DNA of 64,000 nucleotides from Xylophilus sp. Leaf220 (GCF_001421705.1 NZ_LMKO01000003.1:13209-77208), one strand, 5' to 3'; positions 50,855 to 60,149 are shown, counted from the first letter of the stretch. Numbers and translations are program-made. The notes: generated by a model not told the origin, from the letters alone.

Positions 50855-51415
50855 GTGCCCGCCAACGACACCTTCGACCACGACGCCGCGCTGCTGGCCT
50901 GCGCCCGTGGCGACCGCCTTGCCCTGCAGCGCATCTACGAGCGCGAATCGCGCTTCCTGCTGGGCGTGGCCCTGCGCATCGTGCGCGAGCGCCAGCAGGC
51001 AGAGGACGTGCTGCACGATGCCTTCGTGTCGATCTGGAGCCGCGCCGCGAGCTTCGACCCCGCCCGGGGCGAAGGCCGCGGCTGGATCTACAGCGTGGTG
51101 CGCCATGCCGCCCTGAACCGGGTGCGGTCGGGTGCCCGCGAGGTGGCGCTGGACGAGGAGGCCGCCGCCGCGGTCGACGACGAGGCGGCGCTGCAGGCCC
51201 ACCGCGCCAGCGACGTCTTCGAGCTGCACGCCGACCTGGGCCGACTGCAGGAGTGCCTGCTGCGCCTGGAGCCCGCGCGCCGCGAGTGCATCCTGTACGC
51301 CTACCTGGAAGGCTGCTCCCACGGCGAGATCGCCGCGCGGCTCAAGACGCCGCTGGGCACGGTGAAGGCCTGGATCCAGCGCGGCATGGGCGCCTTGCGG
51401 GAGTGCATGGCATGA
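50855..51415 (+). CDS. ECF-family RNA polymerase sigma factor
   Basis: 186 residues from GTG 50855. Longer in-frame starts exist upstream, such as ATG 50771, but add unconserved-looking sequence. Region 2 is DRLALQRIYERESRFLLGVALRIVRERQQAEDVLHDAFVSIW, with the typical A-E-D-V-x-x-D-A-F box. Region 4 is LEPARRECILYAYLEGCSHGEIAARLKTPLGTVKAWIQRGM, a clear HTH. It directs transcription of an envelope or stress regulon, controlled by the anti-sigma gene 94 bp downstream. Confidence 0.88.
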   Translation: MPANDTFDHDAALLACARGDRLALQRIYERESRFLLGVALRIVRERQQAEDVLHDAFVSIWSRAASFDPARGEGRGWIYSVVRHAALNRVRSGAREVALDEEAAAAVDDEAALQAHRASDVFELHADLGRLQECLLRLEPARRECILYAYLEGCSHGEIAARLKTPLGTVKAWIQRGMGALRECMA

Positions 51416-51509
51416 GCCGCGACATTCTGGAACGCGCGCCGGCGCGCGTCCGCCCCACGGCCTGTGCCGCCGTGCCCCGAACCCTCTTCGGTCCCGCGAG
51501 GCCGCGACC

Positions 51510-52277
51510 ATGAACACGACCGCCACTTCCCCCGAACCGCAGGACGCCCACGACGCGATGCGCGCGCTGGCGGCCGAATACGTGCTGGGCACCCTGTCGG
51601 CCGAGGGCCGCCGCACGGTGGAGCAGCGCATGGCGCGCGAGCCCGCGCTGCGCGCCGCCGTCGAGGGCTGGGAGGCCCGCCTGCTGCCGCTGACGGCCCT
51701 GGTGCCGCCCGCAGAGCCTTCGCCCGGTGTATGGCCGCGCATCGCGCGGAGCGTGGACCGCGTCGCTTCCGCGGCAGCACCGGCCGCTCCCCGCGGCGGC
51801 ACCGCGCGGCCCGCGGCTGCTGCGGGCTGGTGGCAGTCGCTGCCGATCTGGCGGGGCTTGAGCGGCGCGGGCTTCGCCACCGCGGCGGTGCTGGCCGCCT
51901 TGCTGGTGCGCCAGCTGCAGGCGCCTGCGCCGACGCCCGAGTACATGGTGGTGCTGGTGGCGCCGCAGGGCCAGTCGGCCGGCTGGGTGGTGCAGGCCGG
52001 CGCCCGCCAGCAGCTCGACCTGATCCCGCTGGCCGACACGGCGGTTCCGACCGAGAAGACGCTGCAGTTCTGGACCAAGGCAGACGGCTGGAACGGCCCC
52101 CGCTCCCTGGGGCTGGTGGAGCCGGGCCATGCGGTGCGCATCCCGCTCGACCGGCTGCCGCCGCTGCAGCCCAACCAGCTCTTCGAGCTGACGCTGGAGC
52201 CCGCAGGCGGCTCGCCGCTGGACCACCCGACCGGGCCGATCCAGTTCATCGGCCGCGCCGTCAAGGTCACGACCTGA
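51510..52277 (+). CDS. RskA-like transmembrane anti-sigma factor
   Basis: 255 residues. The N-terminal anti-sigma domain (AMRALAAEYVLGTLSAEGRRTVEQRMAREPALR) is helical with no zinc-binding H-x3-C-x2-C motif. A single membrane helix follows at about 130-148 (GAGFATAAVLAALLVRQL), then a periplasmic RskA-type domain (YMVVLVAPQGQSAGWVVQAG, ...TKADGWNGPRSLGLVEPG). It should hold the ECF sigma encoded just upstream and release it on an envelope signal. Confidence 0.85.
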   Translation: MNTTATSPEPQDAHDAMRALAAEYVLGTLSAEGRRTVEQRMAREPALRAAVEGWEARLLPLTALVPPAEPSPGVWPRIARSVDRVASAAAPAAPRGGTARPAAAAGWWQSLPIWRGLSGAGFATAAVLAALLVRQLQAPAPTPEYMVVLVAPQGQSAGWVVQAGARQQLDLIPLADTAVPTEKTLQFWTKADGWNGPRSLGLVEPGHAVRIPLDRLPPLQPNQLFELTLEPAGGSPLDHPTGPIQFIGRAVKVTT

Positions 52278-52294
52278 TCGGGTCGCGGGCGCGC

Positions 52295-52311
52295 GCCGGC
52301 ACGGGGCCGGC
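52295..52311. terminator. Hairpin GCCGGCACGGGGCCGGC between converging genes
   Basis: A GCCGGC / GCCGGC stem overlapping ACGGGG, identical to the 17-mer in the ohr terminator at 39697-39713. It lies between the anti-sigma stop and the OmpA-like stop. There is no T run. Confidence 0.45.
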
Positions 52312-52319
52312 CTGCCGTC

Positions 52320-52946
52320 TCAACGGACGATGATCTCGACCCGGCGGTTGCGCTGTTCGGCGGTGTTGTCGCGGGTGGCGACCGCCGGCTCGCGTTCTCC
52401 GCGGCCGGCCGCTTCCAGCCGGCTGGCCGGGAAGCGGCGCGCGATGAACATGTCGCGGACCTCGTTGGCCCGGCGCAGGGACAGCGTATCGTTGAGCTCG
52501 GTCGCGCCCAGCGTGTCGGTGTGGCCGATGATCAGGATCTCGCCGCCCGGGAACTGGGTGGCGGTGTCGAGCACGTTGCCGATGGTGCGTGCCGATTCCG
52601 GCGCCAGCTTGGTGGTGCCGGTCAGGAAATAGACGACGAAGCGCTGGCTCTTGGGCGGCGCGCTGGAGAAGAGCGGGGCATAGCCCTGCCGAACCGCGCC
52701 GGCTTCGAGTTGCTGCACCTGCGGTGCCTGGCCCTCGATGGCGCTGGCCTGGGCGTACGGCGTGTCGATCTTCTGCTGGGCGTTGCCCGAGCGCAGCACC
52801 ACGGCCGAGGGCGATCCGTCCTCCTGCGGCAGCAGTACCACCCGGGTGGTGGGGCCGGCGGGCGGCGGAGGAGGCGGGGCGGCGCAGCCGGCCGCCAGCA
52901 TCGCCAATGCCGCCACGGCGGTGGCGGACAGGCGTCGCAGAGTCAC
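52320..52946 (-). CDS. OmpA-family lipoprotein
   Basis: 208 residues. Signal peptide with lipobox AAGC (Cys about 21) followed by proline-rich sequence. The C-terminal OmpA domain (about 100-208) contains FLTGTTKLAPESARTI, ILIIGHTDTLGATELNDTLSLRRANEVRDMF and RNRRVEIIVR, the peptidoglycan-binding fold. It overlaps the FecR-domain gene by four bases and is co-translated with it. Likely anchors to the cell wall from the outer membrane. Confidence 0.88.
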   Translation of the reverse strand: MTLRRLSATAVAALAMLAAGCAAPPPPPPAGPTTRVVLLPQEDGSPSAVVLRSGNAQQKIDTPYAQASAIEGQAPQVQQLEAGAVRQGYAPLFSSAPPKSQRFVVYFLTGTTKLAPESARTIGNVLDTATQFPGGEILIIGHTDTLGATELNDTLSLRRANEVRDMFIARRFPASRLEAAGRGEREPAVATRDNTAEQRNRRVEIIVR

Positions 52947-53407
52947 TTGGCGGCCTCTGCCTCGGCCACTTCCAGGATGAAGTCGGTGCCCAGGATGCCG
53001 ACGGTCGAGGTCGGCGTTTCCACCTGCACCGCTTCGGGCCGCTTCTTGCCGATCAGGCCGGTCACCATGCGCATCGTGCCGCGCAGCAGGGACACGCCCA
53101 TGTTGCCGTCGTGCGTGGTCGAATCGAAGGCGAAGGATTTCAGCTCCATCCGGCTTTTCGGCCCGATGACCATGACCGAGCCGTCGCGCAGCACCACGCT
53201 GGCCGAGCCGTCCGCGCCGGTGACGATCCGGTCGGCCGCGTTAAGCGCGTCGCCCGACTGCAGCGGACGCTCGCCCTTGGCGTTCTGCAGCGTCACGGCG
53301 CCGCCGACGACCTTGGCGGTGCCGGCACGCACGTCCTGGGCTGCGGCAGAACCTGCGGCAGTGGCCACAAAGACGGCAAATAGGGACAAAAGGCTTGTAA
53401 TCTTCAT
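52943..53407 (-). CDS. Exported FecR-domain protein
   Basis: 154 residues. A signal peptide ([19 protein letters not shown]) is followed by a stand-alone FecR domain: [65 protein letters not shown]. It has no membrane helix or sigma-binding region, so it is not a FecR-type anti-sigma. FecR/OmpA pairs like this are common in Burkholderiales and seem to act in the envelope. Role unknown. Confidence 0.85.
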   Translation of the reverse strand: MKITSLLSLFAVFVATAAGSAAAQDVRAGTAKVVGGAVTLQNAKGERPLQSGDALNAADRIVTGADGSASVVLRDGSVMVIGPKSRMELKSFAFDSTTHDGNMGVSLLRGTMRMVTGLIGKKRPEAVQVETPTSTVGILGTDFILEVAEAEAAK

Positions 53408-53533
53408 GGTTTCGTTCTCTCACACGCGGTCGCGAATGCTACGTCAGCCATCAATTCCTATGGGTTTATTACCTTTTCTTGCATTTTGTGTTGGTTTTGC
53501 GCCGGCTGGAATGCACGTTTGCAGGGGCGAACG

Positions 53534-53980
53534 GTGATCGGGCTGTTGCAGCGGGTGAGCGAAGCCCGTGTACGGATCGCGGGCGAGGTGGTGGGCGAGA
53601 TCGGCTGCGGCCTGCTGGTGCTGCTGTGCGCGGAGCGCGGCGATACCGACGCCGAAGCCGACCGGCTGCTGGCCAAGCTCCTCAAGCTGCGCATCTTCCC
53701 GGACGCCGACGGCAAGATGAACCGCAGCGTGCAGGACGTGGCGGGCGGCCTGCTCGTCGTGAGCCAGTTCACCCTGGCGGCCGATACCGCCGGCGGCACG
53801 CGCCCGGGTTTCTCCCGCGCCGCGCCACCGGCCGAGGGCGAGCGGCTGTACGACTACTTCGTGGCCCGGGCCCGCACGGCGCACCCGGTGGTGCAGACCG
53901 GCCGCTTCGGTGCCGACATGCAGGTGCACCTGGTCAACGACGGGCCGGTGACCATTCCGGTGACGGTGCGGCCGGCCTAG
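53534..53980 (+). CDS. dtd: D-aminoacyl-tRNA deacylase
   Basis: 148 residues starting at GTG 53534 ([15 protein letters not shown], the canonical DTD start) with GGGG upstream. Signature motifs SQFTL (77-81) and NDGPVT (135-140, the Gly-cisPro-like corner) are present. It hydrolyses D-aminoacyl-tRNA and glycyl-tRNA(Ala) to keep translation L-specific. Length agrees with bacterial Dtd. Confidence 0.93.
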   Translation: MIGLLQRVSEARVRIAGEVVGEIGCGLLVLLCAERGDTDAEADRLLAKLLKLRIFPDADGKMNRSVQDVAGGLLVVSQFTLAADTAGGTRPGFSRAAPPAEGERLYDYFVARARTAHPVVQTGRFGADMQVHLVNDGPVTIPVTVRPA

Positions 53981-53994
53981 ACGACCGCCGAATC

Positions 53995-55359
53995 TCAGGC
54001 GCCCGCGCCGTCGTCGCTGTCGCTGCGTCGGTCGCCGGTGGCCGGCGCGGCGCCCGAGAGCCGTTGCTGCACCCAGGCGCACCAGGCCGCCACCGCCGCA
54101 TCGCCCTTGCGGGCGGGGCTCGTGCCGCCCTCGGTGGCGGCGGCCAGGTGCGGCCAGCGCTGCAGGCATTCGCGGCAGATGCTGGTGAGCTGCCACAGCG
54201 CCTCGCGGCCCATGACCACCGCCTCGGCCACCTGCTGGTCGTCGCCGCCGCCCTGGTCGAGCAGGTAGGCCGGCTGGTCGGGGTGGGTGCCGGCTTCGAT
54301 CAGGATCTGCCGCAGGCCGGCCATCCGCGCGGCCATCCAGTGGGCCGGGGTATCGCCCGGGCCGGTGGGCAGGGCGGCCTTCCATTCGGCCCATTGCTCG
54401 AAAGCCTCGGCCAGCAGGCGCAGTTGGCGGGCGGCCAGCTCGGCGTCGCCCGCGCTGGCCACCGGAATCGCGTCCTGCAGCAGCCCGAGCAGCTCGGCCG
54501 TCAGCACCTTCGGAAAGGCGCGCTGGTTGAGCTGCAGCACCAGCGCCAGGTGGTGGGGCGAGGCCTCGCCGAACTTGTGCGCCATCGCGGCGACCAGTTC
54601 GGCCGACAGCAGCACCTGCCCCAGCGGCGAGATGTCGGCCGCCTTCGCGCCGCGCGGGTAGCCGGTGCCGTCGAGCCGCTCGTGGTGCTCGAAGACGGCG
54701 ATCACCGCTTCCTCCGAATAGACCTTCTGCGCGCGCAGCAGGATCATCGAGGTGATCGGGTGCGCCCGCAGGTGGCGGCGTTCGGCGTCGGCCATGGTGC
54801 GCTGGGCCTGCAGCCAGGTCTGGTCCATGTGCAGCATGCCCAGGTCGCGCAGCAGGCTGGCCGCGGCCAGCGACTGCATCTGCGCTTCGGGCAGCTTCAG
54901 GCGGGTGCCGAGGTAAAGCGCCACCAGCAGGGCCTGCAGCCCTTGCTGCAGCAAGGCCGGGTGCTGGTCGCGCATGAGGGTGAGCTTGAGGGCGACCGGC
55001 GCCGGCAGCGGCACCGCCCGCAGCGGCAGCACCATCGCATCGGGCGAACCCAGCCGCGCGGCCATCCGCCGGGGCAGCGGCGCGCCGGCGCAGAGGCCGC
55101 GCGCCATCGTCTCCAGTTCGGACAGGCCCAGCATGCCCTCGACCGCCATGTGCTGGTCGATCGACTCGGCCAGCCGGTGCTGCAGCAGCCGGTCGTACAG
55201 GGCGCGGTCGATGCGCGCACCCTTCTCGATCAGCTTGGTGCCGTTGACCGCGTAGATCGCATCGTGCGCGCTGACGACGCGTGTGTCGCAGAAGTCGCCC
55301 AGGGCGCGGCGGTAGTGGCTCTCGTCGAGCGCTTCGGGCGGAATGGCGGGGGCGGTCAT
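53995..55359 (-). CDS. Degenerate HD-GYP-domain protein
   Basis: 454 residues, no membrane helix. The middle region has HD-GYP architecture: LLRDLGMLHMD at 169-179 where active enzymes have L-H-D-I-G-K, then H200-P201 (AHPITSMILL) and an intact HHERLDGTGYP (225-235). The HD metal ligand His is replaced by Arg171 and the following Lys by Met, so c-di-GMP hydrolysis is doubtful. The N-terminal 125 residues and the C-terminal 180 residues (RQILIEAGTHPDQPAYLL, ICRECLQRWPHL) have no recognised domain. It is probably a regulatory or binding version. Confidence 0.75.
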   Translation of the reverse strand: MTAPAIPPEALDESHYRRALGDFCDTRVVSAHDAIYAVNGTKLIEKGARIDRALYDRLLQHRLAESIDQHMAVEGMLGLSELETMARGLCAGAPLPRRMAARLGSPDAMVLPLRAVPLPAPVALKLTLMRDQHPALLQQGLQALLVALYLGTRLKLPEAQMQSLAAASLLRDLGMLHMDQTWLQAQRTMADAERRHLRAHPITSMILLRAQKVYSEEAVIAVFEHHERLDGTGYPRGAKAADISPLGQVLLSAELVAAMAHKFGEASPHHLALVLQLNQRAFPKVLTAELLGLLQDAIPVASAGDAELAARQLRLLAEAFEQWAEWKAALPTGPGDTPAHWMAARMAGLRQILIEAGTHPDQPAYLLDQGGGDDQQVAEAVVMGREALWQLTSICRECLQRWPHLAAATEGGTSPARKGDAAVAAWCAWVQQRLSGAAPATGDRRSDSDDGAGA

Positions 55360-55448
55360 CGCGAAGGGGAGCGTCCGTTCGGCATGGGCCTATTGTGTAC
55401 GGAGGAAAACACCGATCAGAAAGAGGTCCTGCAGCTTCCGTGCCGCCG

Positions 55449-55898
55449 TCAGTAGGGGCTGGGGTAGCCGAGGGCCGCCAGGATCTCGACCTCGCGGGCC
55501 TCCATCGCCTCGGCGTCCTCGTCGCCCGTCTCGTGGTCCCAGCCCTGGGCATGCAGGGTGCCGTGCACCAGCAGGTGGGCGTAGTGCGCCTCGAGCGACT
55601 TGCCGTTCTCGGCGGCCTCGCGCGCCACCACCGGCGCGCAGAGCACCAGGTCGGCGGTCACCACCGGCTCCTGGGTGTAGTCGAAGGTCAGCACGTTGGT
55701 GGCGTAGTCCTTGCCGCGGTAGCTGCGGTTGAGCGCCTGGCCTTCCTCGGCGTCGACGATCCGCACGGTGATCTCGCCCTCGGCCTCCAGCGCGTGGCGG
55801 ATCCAGCGCGCGACGCGGTGGCGCGGCAGGGCGGCCCGGTGCACGGACGCGTCAGGGAAGCGGGCGAACTGCAGGGAGAGCGACAGGGGGTTCAGCAT
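55449..55898 (-). CDS. ybeY: Endoribonuclease YbeY
   Basis: 149 residues. The zinc site H-x3-H-x5-H is seen in [11 protein letters not shown] (His112, His116, His122). Upstream [18 protein letters not shown] is the other family landmark. YbeY takes part in 16S rRNA 3'-end maturation and ribosome quality control. It follows phoH by 70 bp on the same strand, as in many proteobacteria. Confidence 0.93.
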   Translation of the reverse strand: MLNPLSLSLQFARFPDASVHRAALPRHRVARWIRHALEAEGEITVRIVDAEEGQALNRSYRGKDYATNVLTFDYTQEPVVTADLVLCAPVVAREAAENGKSLEAHYAHLLVHGTLHAQGWDHETGDEDAEAMEAREVEILAALGYPSPY

Positions 55899-55936
55899 GG
55901 AATCGGCTTCCGGCCGGCGCCTTTCGCCGGCCTCTG

Positions 55937-55953
55937 GCTATTATTTCTATAGC
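55937..55953. repeat. Dispersed palindrome GCTAT-N7-ATAGC, copy 4
   Basis: The sequence is GCTATTATTTCTATAGC, with perfect 5-bp arms. It lies in the short gap between phoH and ybeY, inside what should be one operon. Confidence 0.6.
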
Positions 55954-55968
55954 AAGTGTGTAGACGGA

Positions 55969-56931
55969 TCAGTCGCGGCGCCGGGCGGCGGCCGCGCTCG
56001 GCCGGCTGGCGGCGTCGTAGGCGTCGACGATGCGTGCGACCAGCGGGTGGCGCACCACGTCGGCGGTGGTGAAGCGGGTGACCGCGATGCCCTTGGTGCG
56101 CTTCAACACCCGCTCGGCGTCGATCAGCCCGCTCATCGCGCCCTTGGGCAGGTCGATCTGGCTCACGTCGCCGGTGACGACCGCCTTGGCGCCGAAGCCG
56201 ATGCGGGTCAGGAACATCTTCATCTGCTCGGGCGTGGTGTTCTGCGCCTCGTCCAGGATCACGAAGGCGTTGGTCAGCGTGCGGCCGCGCATGAAGGCCA
56301 GCGGCGCGATCTCGAGCGCGTTGCGCTCGAAGGCCTTCTGCACCCGGTCGTAGCCCATCAGGTCGTACAACGCGTCGTAGAGCGGCCGCAGGTACGGGTC
56401 GACCTTCTGGCTCAGGTCGCCGGGCAAAAAGCCCAGCCGCTCGCCCGCCTCCACCGCCGGCCGGGTCAGCACGATGCGCTGCACCGCGCTGCGCTCGAGC
56501 GCATCCACCGCGCAGGCCACCGCCAGGTAGGTCTTGCCGGTGCCGGCCGGGCCGATGCCGAAGGTGATGTCGTGGCTGGCGATGTTCTCGAGGTACGTCG
56601 CCTGGGTGGGCGTGCGGGCCCGCAGGTCGGTGCGGCGGGTGGTCAGGGTGATGTCGCCGCCCGGCAGCTCGGCCGTCGCCGCATCGCCCGCCAGCATCAG
56701 CTGCAGCGTGCCGGGCGAGACCGGCCGCTCGGCCATCTCGTAGACCGCCTGCAGCACCTCCATCGCCTGTTGCGCCTTGGCCTTCGGGCCATCGACCTTG
56801 AACTGCTCGTGCCGGTGCGCGATCTTCACGTCCAGCGCGCGCTCGATGGTGCGCAGATGCTCGTCCATCGAGCCGCAGAGGTTGGCGAGGCGGGCGTTGT
56901 TGAGGGGGGTGAAGGTGTGGCGGGCGATCAT
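55969..56931 (-). CDS. ybeZ: PhoH-family ATPase (YbeZ)
   Basis: 320 residues from ATG 56931. A small N-terminal KH-like domain (HEQFKVDGPKAKAQQAMEVL) is followed by the PhoH P-loop domain: Walker A GPAGTGKT (127-134), LTRPAVEAGERLGFLPGDL, Walker B AFVILDEAQNTTPEQMKMFLTR, and TGDVSQIDLPKGA. It is an RNA-linked ATPase partner of YbeY. The frame is open further upstream but the family-typical start is here. Confidence 0.9.
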   Translation of the reverse strand: MIARHTFTPLNNARLANLCGSMDEHLRTIERALDVKIAHRHEQFKVDGPKAKAQQAMEVLQAVYEMAERPVSPGTLQLMLAGDAATAELPGGDITLTTRRTDLRARTPTQATYLENIASHDITFGIGPAGTGKTYLAVACAVDALERSAVQRIVLTRPAVEAGERLGFLPGDLSQKVDPYLRPLYDALYDLMGYDRVQKAFERNALEIAPLAFMRGRTLTNAFVILDEAQNTTPEQMKMFLTRIGFGAKAVVTGDVSQIDLPKGAMSGLIDAERVLKRTKGIAVTRFTTADVVRHPLVARIVDAYDAASRPSAAAARRRD

Positions 56932-57162
56932 GGGTGTGCGGGGGGTAGGCGCCCATTGTCGCCGGGTGGGCCGGATCGGTTGCCTGCCGGGGCAAGTACC
57001 CGCCGTGCGATCCGCCATGCCGGGCACGATCCTTCGACCATGCGCACCGTTAGGACGCTGCGCTAGAGTGACGGGAGTGCAGCGCTCGGGGCTGCGACGC
57101 AGGTACCGGTTCCGGATTCGAGTCCATTTCGCAACATCCATGTCCACTGAACAGGCCGCACG

Positions 57163-57453
57163 ATGAAACCCTCCATTCCATTCGGGCAGATGCGCCACCG
57201 GATCGCGCCGATCGCCCTTCGCTTCAAAGTCGCCAACCCGCGTGTGTTCGGTTCGGTGCTGCACGGCGTGGATGCAGACGGCAGCGATCTGGACCTGCTG
57301 GTGGACCCATTGCCCGAAACCACCTTGTTCGACCTGGGGGGCCTGCAGGGCGAACTGGAAGATCTGCTGGGCGTACCGGTGGATGTCCGAACCCCGGCCG
57401 GCCTGCCGGCCCATGTGCGCGCCATCGTCGTGGCCGAGGCGCAACCGGTATGA
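57163..57453 (+). CDS. mntA: MntA-type nucleotidyltransferase antitoxin
   Basis: 96 residues. Minimal nucleotidyltransferase with Gly30-Ser31 (FGSVLHG) and metal-binding Asp42/Asp44 (DGSDLDLLV). In characterised MntA/HepT systems this enzyme adds AMP units to the toxin HepT at the tyrosine of its R-x4-6-H-Y motif and so inactivates it. It overlaps hepT by four bases, giving coupled expression. Confidence 0.87.
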   Translation: MKPSIPFGQMRHRIAPIALRFKVANPRVFGSVLHGVDADGSDLDLLVDPLPETTLFDLGGLQGELEDLLGVPVDVRTPAGLPAHVRAIVVAEAQPV

Positions 57454-57869
57454 CATCGGGGCCGCGTCTGCTGGATTACTTGCAGCACATGCAGGAGGCG
57501 ACGCGCCAGATCCTGGCCTACACCGCCGCGTTGGACCAGGCTGCCTTTCACGCCGACACACGTACCCAGCAAGCCGTGCTGTTCAATTTTGTGGTGCTGG
57601 GGGAGGCCGCCACGAAATTGATGGCAGGCCATGGCGAACTTTTGGCACGGCACCCGCAGGTGCCATGGCGCAGCATCAAGGACATGCGCAACCAGGTGGC
57701 ACACGGATATTTCGCGATCGACCTCGACGTGGTTTGGCGCACGGTTCGGCACGCATTGCCCGCGCTGTTAGACAGCTTGCCCGCGGTGATTGCCGACGCT
57801 GCCGAGCAGCGGAACAGACCGGATGTGTCGCCGACGGAAGAAGGCGATCCGCACACTCGCACCGAATGA
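57450..57869 (+). CDS. hepT: HepT-type RNase toxin
   Basis: 139 residues. Helical HEPN fold with the catalytic motif RNQVAHGY (80-87: Arg80, His85, Tyr87). It is a ribonuclease toxin neutralised by the adjacent MntA through AMPylation of the Tyr. The C-terminal 20 residues (RPDVSPTEEGDPHTRTE) are an extra hydrophilic tail compared with minimal HepT proteins. Confidence 0.87.
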   Translation: MTSGPRLLDYLQHMQEATRQILAYTAALDQAAFHADTRTQQAVLFNFVVLGEAATKLMAGHGELLARHPQVPWRSIKDMRNQVAHGYFAIDLDVVWRTVRHALPALLDSLPAVIADAAEQRNRPDVSPTEEGDPHTRTE

Positions 57870-58055
57870 CCCTTTGCGTTGACATGCGCACAACGCTGTC
57901 ACGAATGCGATTCGCGGTGGCTCAGCCTCACGGCTGATCTGCGTCGCCCTGGCGACAACGTCGCGGGAAAGCCCGCGCAGGGGCGATGAACGCCGTCCCT
58001 AGACTGGTGCCGCCCCTGTGCCGATGCTTTTCCACCCGATCAAAAGAGACAAAAC

Positions 58056-59492
58056 ATGAAGCCGACCCTTTCCTCCTTCTCTCCCCGCACGGCCGCCGTC
58101 AGCGCCATGAGCGCGTTGCTGCTCGGCGCCTGCGGCGGCGGTTCCAGCCCTGCGCCGGAGGAAACCCGCGCGCAGGACAGCCGCACCAGTTTCGCCGTGT
58201 CGACCGCCAGCCTGCCTTTCGCGGCCCTGGACGGCACCACGGCGGAGACCGACCGCTGGAGCGGGGTGAACGCCGGAGCGGGCTACCGCGTCGAGGTGCC
58301 GAAGAACTGGAACGGCACGTTGGTGATGTACGCCCACGGCTATGCCGGCGAAGGCAATGCGCTGACCGTGTCCAACCCGGCCTTCCGCCGGTACCTGATC
58401 GAGAACGGCTATGCCTGGGCCGCGTCCAGCTATACCAAGAACTTCTACGACGTGCGGGTGGGCGTGGAAGACACCAATGCGCTGGCCAACGCGTTCGTCG
58501 CGATCGCCGCGGCCAACGGCCGGGTGCTGTCGGAGCCGGCCCGCACCTATGTGACCGGCGTGTCGATGGGCGGCCATGTCGTCGCGGCCGCCATCGAGGA
58601 CGAGGCGCAGCAGACGGCGGTCAACAAGCGCAGCTACCAGGGCGCCCTGCCGATGTGCGCGGTACTGGGGGATCTGTCGCTGTACAACTACTTCGGTGCC
58701 TACCAGCTGGCCGCGCAGAAGCTGGCCGGCGTTCCCGCCACCACCGTGCCCACGACCGACTGGGCCACGCTCGCACCGCGCGTGCGCGACGCCTTGTTCG
58801 CCAGCCAGACGTCGTTCTCGTCGGTGACCCCGCAAGGGCAGAAGCTCAAGGACATCGTCATGAACCTGACCGGCGGGCCGCGGCCGATCTTCGACCAGGG
58901 CTTCGCCAACGCGTCGCTGCAGAACACCGTGTGGGGCACCTTCGGGCGCGACGGCACCATCAACGGCATCCTGAACAAGCAGGGCATCGACACCACCGCC
59001 ACCGTCTACCGGTTCAACGCCAGCGCGGCCGAGGTGGCCGATTTCAACGCCACCATCGCCAAGTGGGTGCCGGCCGCCGACGCCAACCGCCTGCGCACCG
59101 ACGGCCTGCGCTGGGTGCCGCGGGTCAACGGCCAGTTCCGCATTCCGGTGGTGACCATCCACACGCTGGGCGACATGTACGTGCCCTTCCACATGGAGCA
59201 GGTCTACCGCGACCGCGTCGAGGCCAACGGCAACGGCCAGTGGCTGGTGCAGCGCGCCATCCGCGCACCCAGCCACTGCGATTTCACCGTGGCCGAGCAG
59301 TCCGAGGCATTCAAGGCCATGGCCGACTGGGTCGAGAAGGGCACCAAGCCCGCCGGCGACGACGTGAAGACGCCCGCGACCCTGGCCAACGCCCGCTACG
59401 GCTGCACCTACACCCGCAACGCCGGCGGCCGCGACGACAGTGCCGCTACCGTCGCGACCCGCACGGCGTTGCCAGGGTGCAGCGGCGGCTGA
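58056..59492 (+). CDS. Lipoprotein alpha/beta-hydrolase
   Basis: 478 residues. Signal peptide with lipobox LGAC (Cys26) and a CGGGSS linker, as in surface lipoproteins. Oxyanion segment VMYAHGYAGEG, nucleophile elbow GVSMGG (Ser170), candidate acid Asp373 in TIHTLGDMYVPFHME, and His407 in SHCDF. A long insertion between elbow and acid forms a lid. It is probably an extracellular or periplasmic esterase or depolymerase. Substrate not evident. Confidence 0.82.
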   Translation: MKPTLSSFSPRTAAVSAMSALLLGACGGGSSPAPEETRAQDSRTSFAVSTASLPFAALDGTTAETDRWSGVNAGAGYRVEVPKNWNGTLVMYAHGYAGEGNALTVSNPAFRRYLIENGYAWAASSYTKNFYDVRVGVEDTNALANAFVAIAAANGRVLSEPARTYVTGVSMGGHVVAAAIEDEAQQTAVNKRSYQGALPMCAVLGDLSLYNYFGAYQLAAQKLAGVPATTVPTTDWATLAPRVRDALFASQTSFSSVTPQGQKLKDIVMNLTGGPRPIFDQGFANASLQNTVWGTFGRDGTINGILNKQGIDTTATVYRFNASAAEVADFNATIAKWVPAADANRLRTDGLRWVPRVNGQFRIPVVTIHTLGDMYVPFHMEQVYRDRVEANGNGQWLVQRAIRAPSHCDFTVAEQSEAFKAMADWVEKGTKPAGDDVKTPATLANARYGCTYTRNAGGRDDSAATVATRTALPGCSGG

Positions 59493-59507
59493 TCGGCGGG
59501 CGGACGC

Positions 59508-60149
59508 TCACACCGTCCCGTCGTCCAGCTCCTGGCGCGCCAGATGTGCGTCGTCGGCCCAGCCCACCAGGCTGAGGCCGTCGGGCGTCCACAGCAGGCG
59601 GTTGATCGCCGCGTTGCCCACCTTCCAGGTGCGGGGCGCCTGCAGCTCCTGGCGGGTGGCGGCGCGGTAGAGCACGTCGAGCACGCCGCCGTGGCCGACC
59701 ACCACCACCTGCTCGCCGGGGTGGCGGGCAGCGATCGCGTGCACCGTCTCGACCACCCGCGCGCGGAACACGATCAGCGATTCGCCGGTGCCGCCGGGCA
59801 CGAACTCCGGCTCGCGGGTACGCCAGCGGCGGGCGTCGTCGGGCAGGGTGGCGTGGATCTCGTCGAAGGTCAGGCCCTCGAAGCTGCCGAAGGCGCGCTC
59901 CCGCAGGCCGGTGTCGGCCCGCACCGGCAGGCCCTGCGACCGGGCGACGTGCTCGGCGGTCCGGTGGGCGCGCAGCAGGTCGCTGGCGTAGACGGCGGCG
60001 ATCGGCTCGTCGGCCAGGGCCTCGGCCAGGCGTGCGGCCTGCCATTCGCCGGTGTCGTTCAAGGGAATGTCGATCTGGCCCTGGATGCGGGTGTCGACGT
60101 TCCAGGCGGTTTCGCCGTGGCGGATGGCAATGATGCGGGTGGCGTGCAT
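59508..60149 (-). CDS. Histidine phosphatase (phosphoglycerate mutase-like)
   Basis: 213 residues from ATG 60149. It has the phosphohistidine motif IRHGETAWN (9-17), YASDLLRAHRTAEHVA, GLRERAFGSFEGLTFDEI (catalytic Glu) and VVVGHGGVLDVLYRAA (second His). Such single-domain proteins include cobalamin phosphatase CobC, GpmB and broad phosphatases. Nothing nearby points to one substrate. Confidence 0.85.
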   Translation of the reverse strand: MHATRIIAIRHGETAWNVDTRIQGQIDIPLNDTGEWQAARLAEALADEPIAAVYASDLLRAHRTAEHVARSQGLPVRADTGLRERAFGSFEGLTFDEIHATLPDDARRWRTREPEFVPGGTGESLIVFRARVVETVHAIAARHPGEQVVVVGHGGVLDVLYRAATRQELQAPRTWKVGNAAINRLLWTPDGLSLVGWADDAHLARQELDDGTV

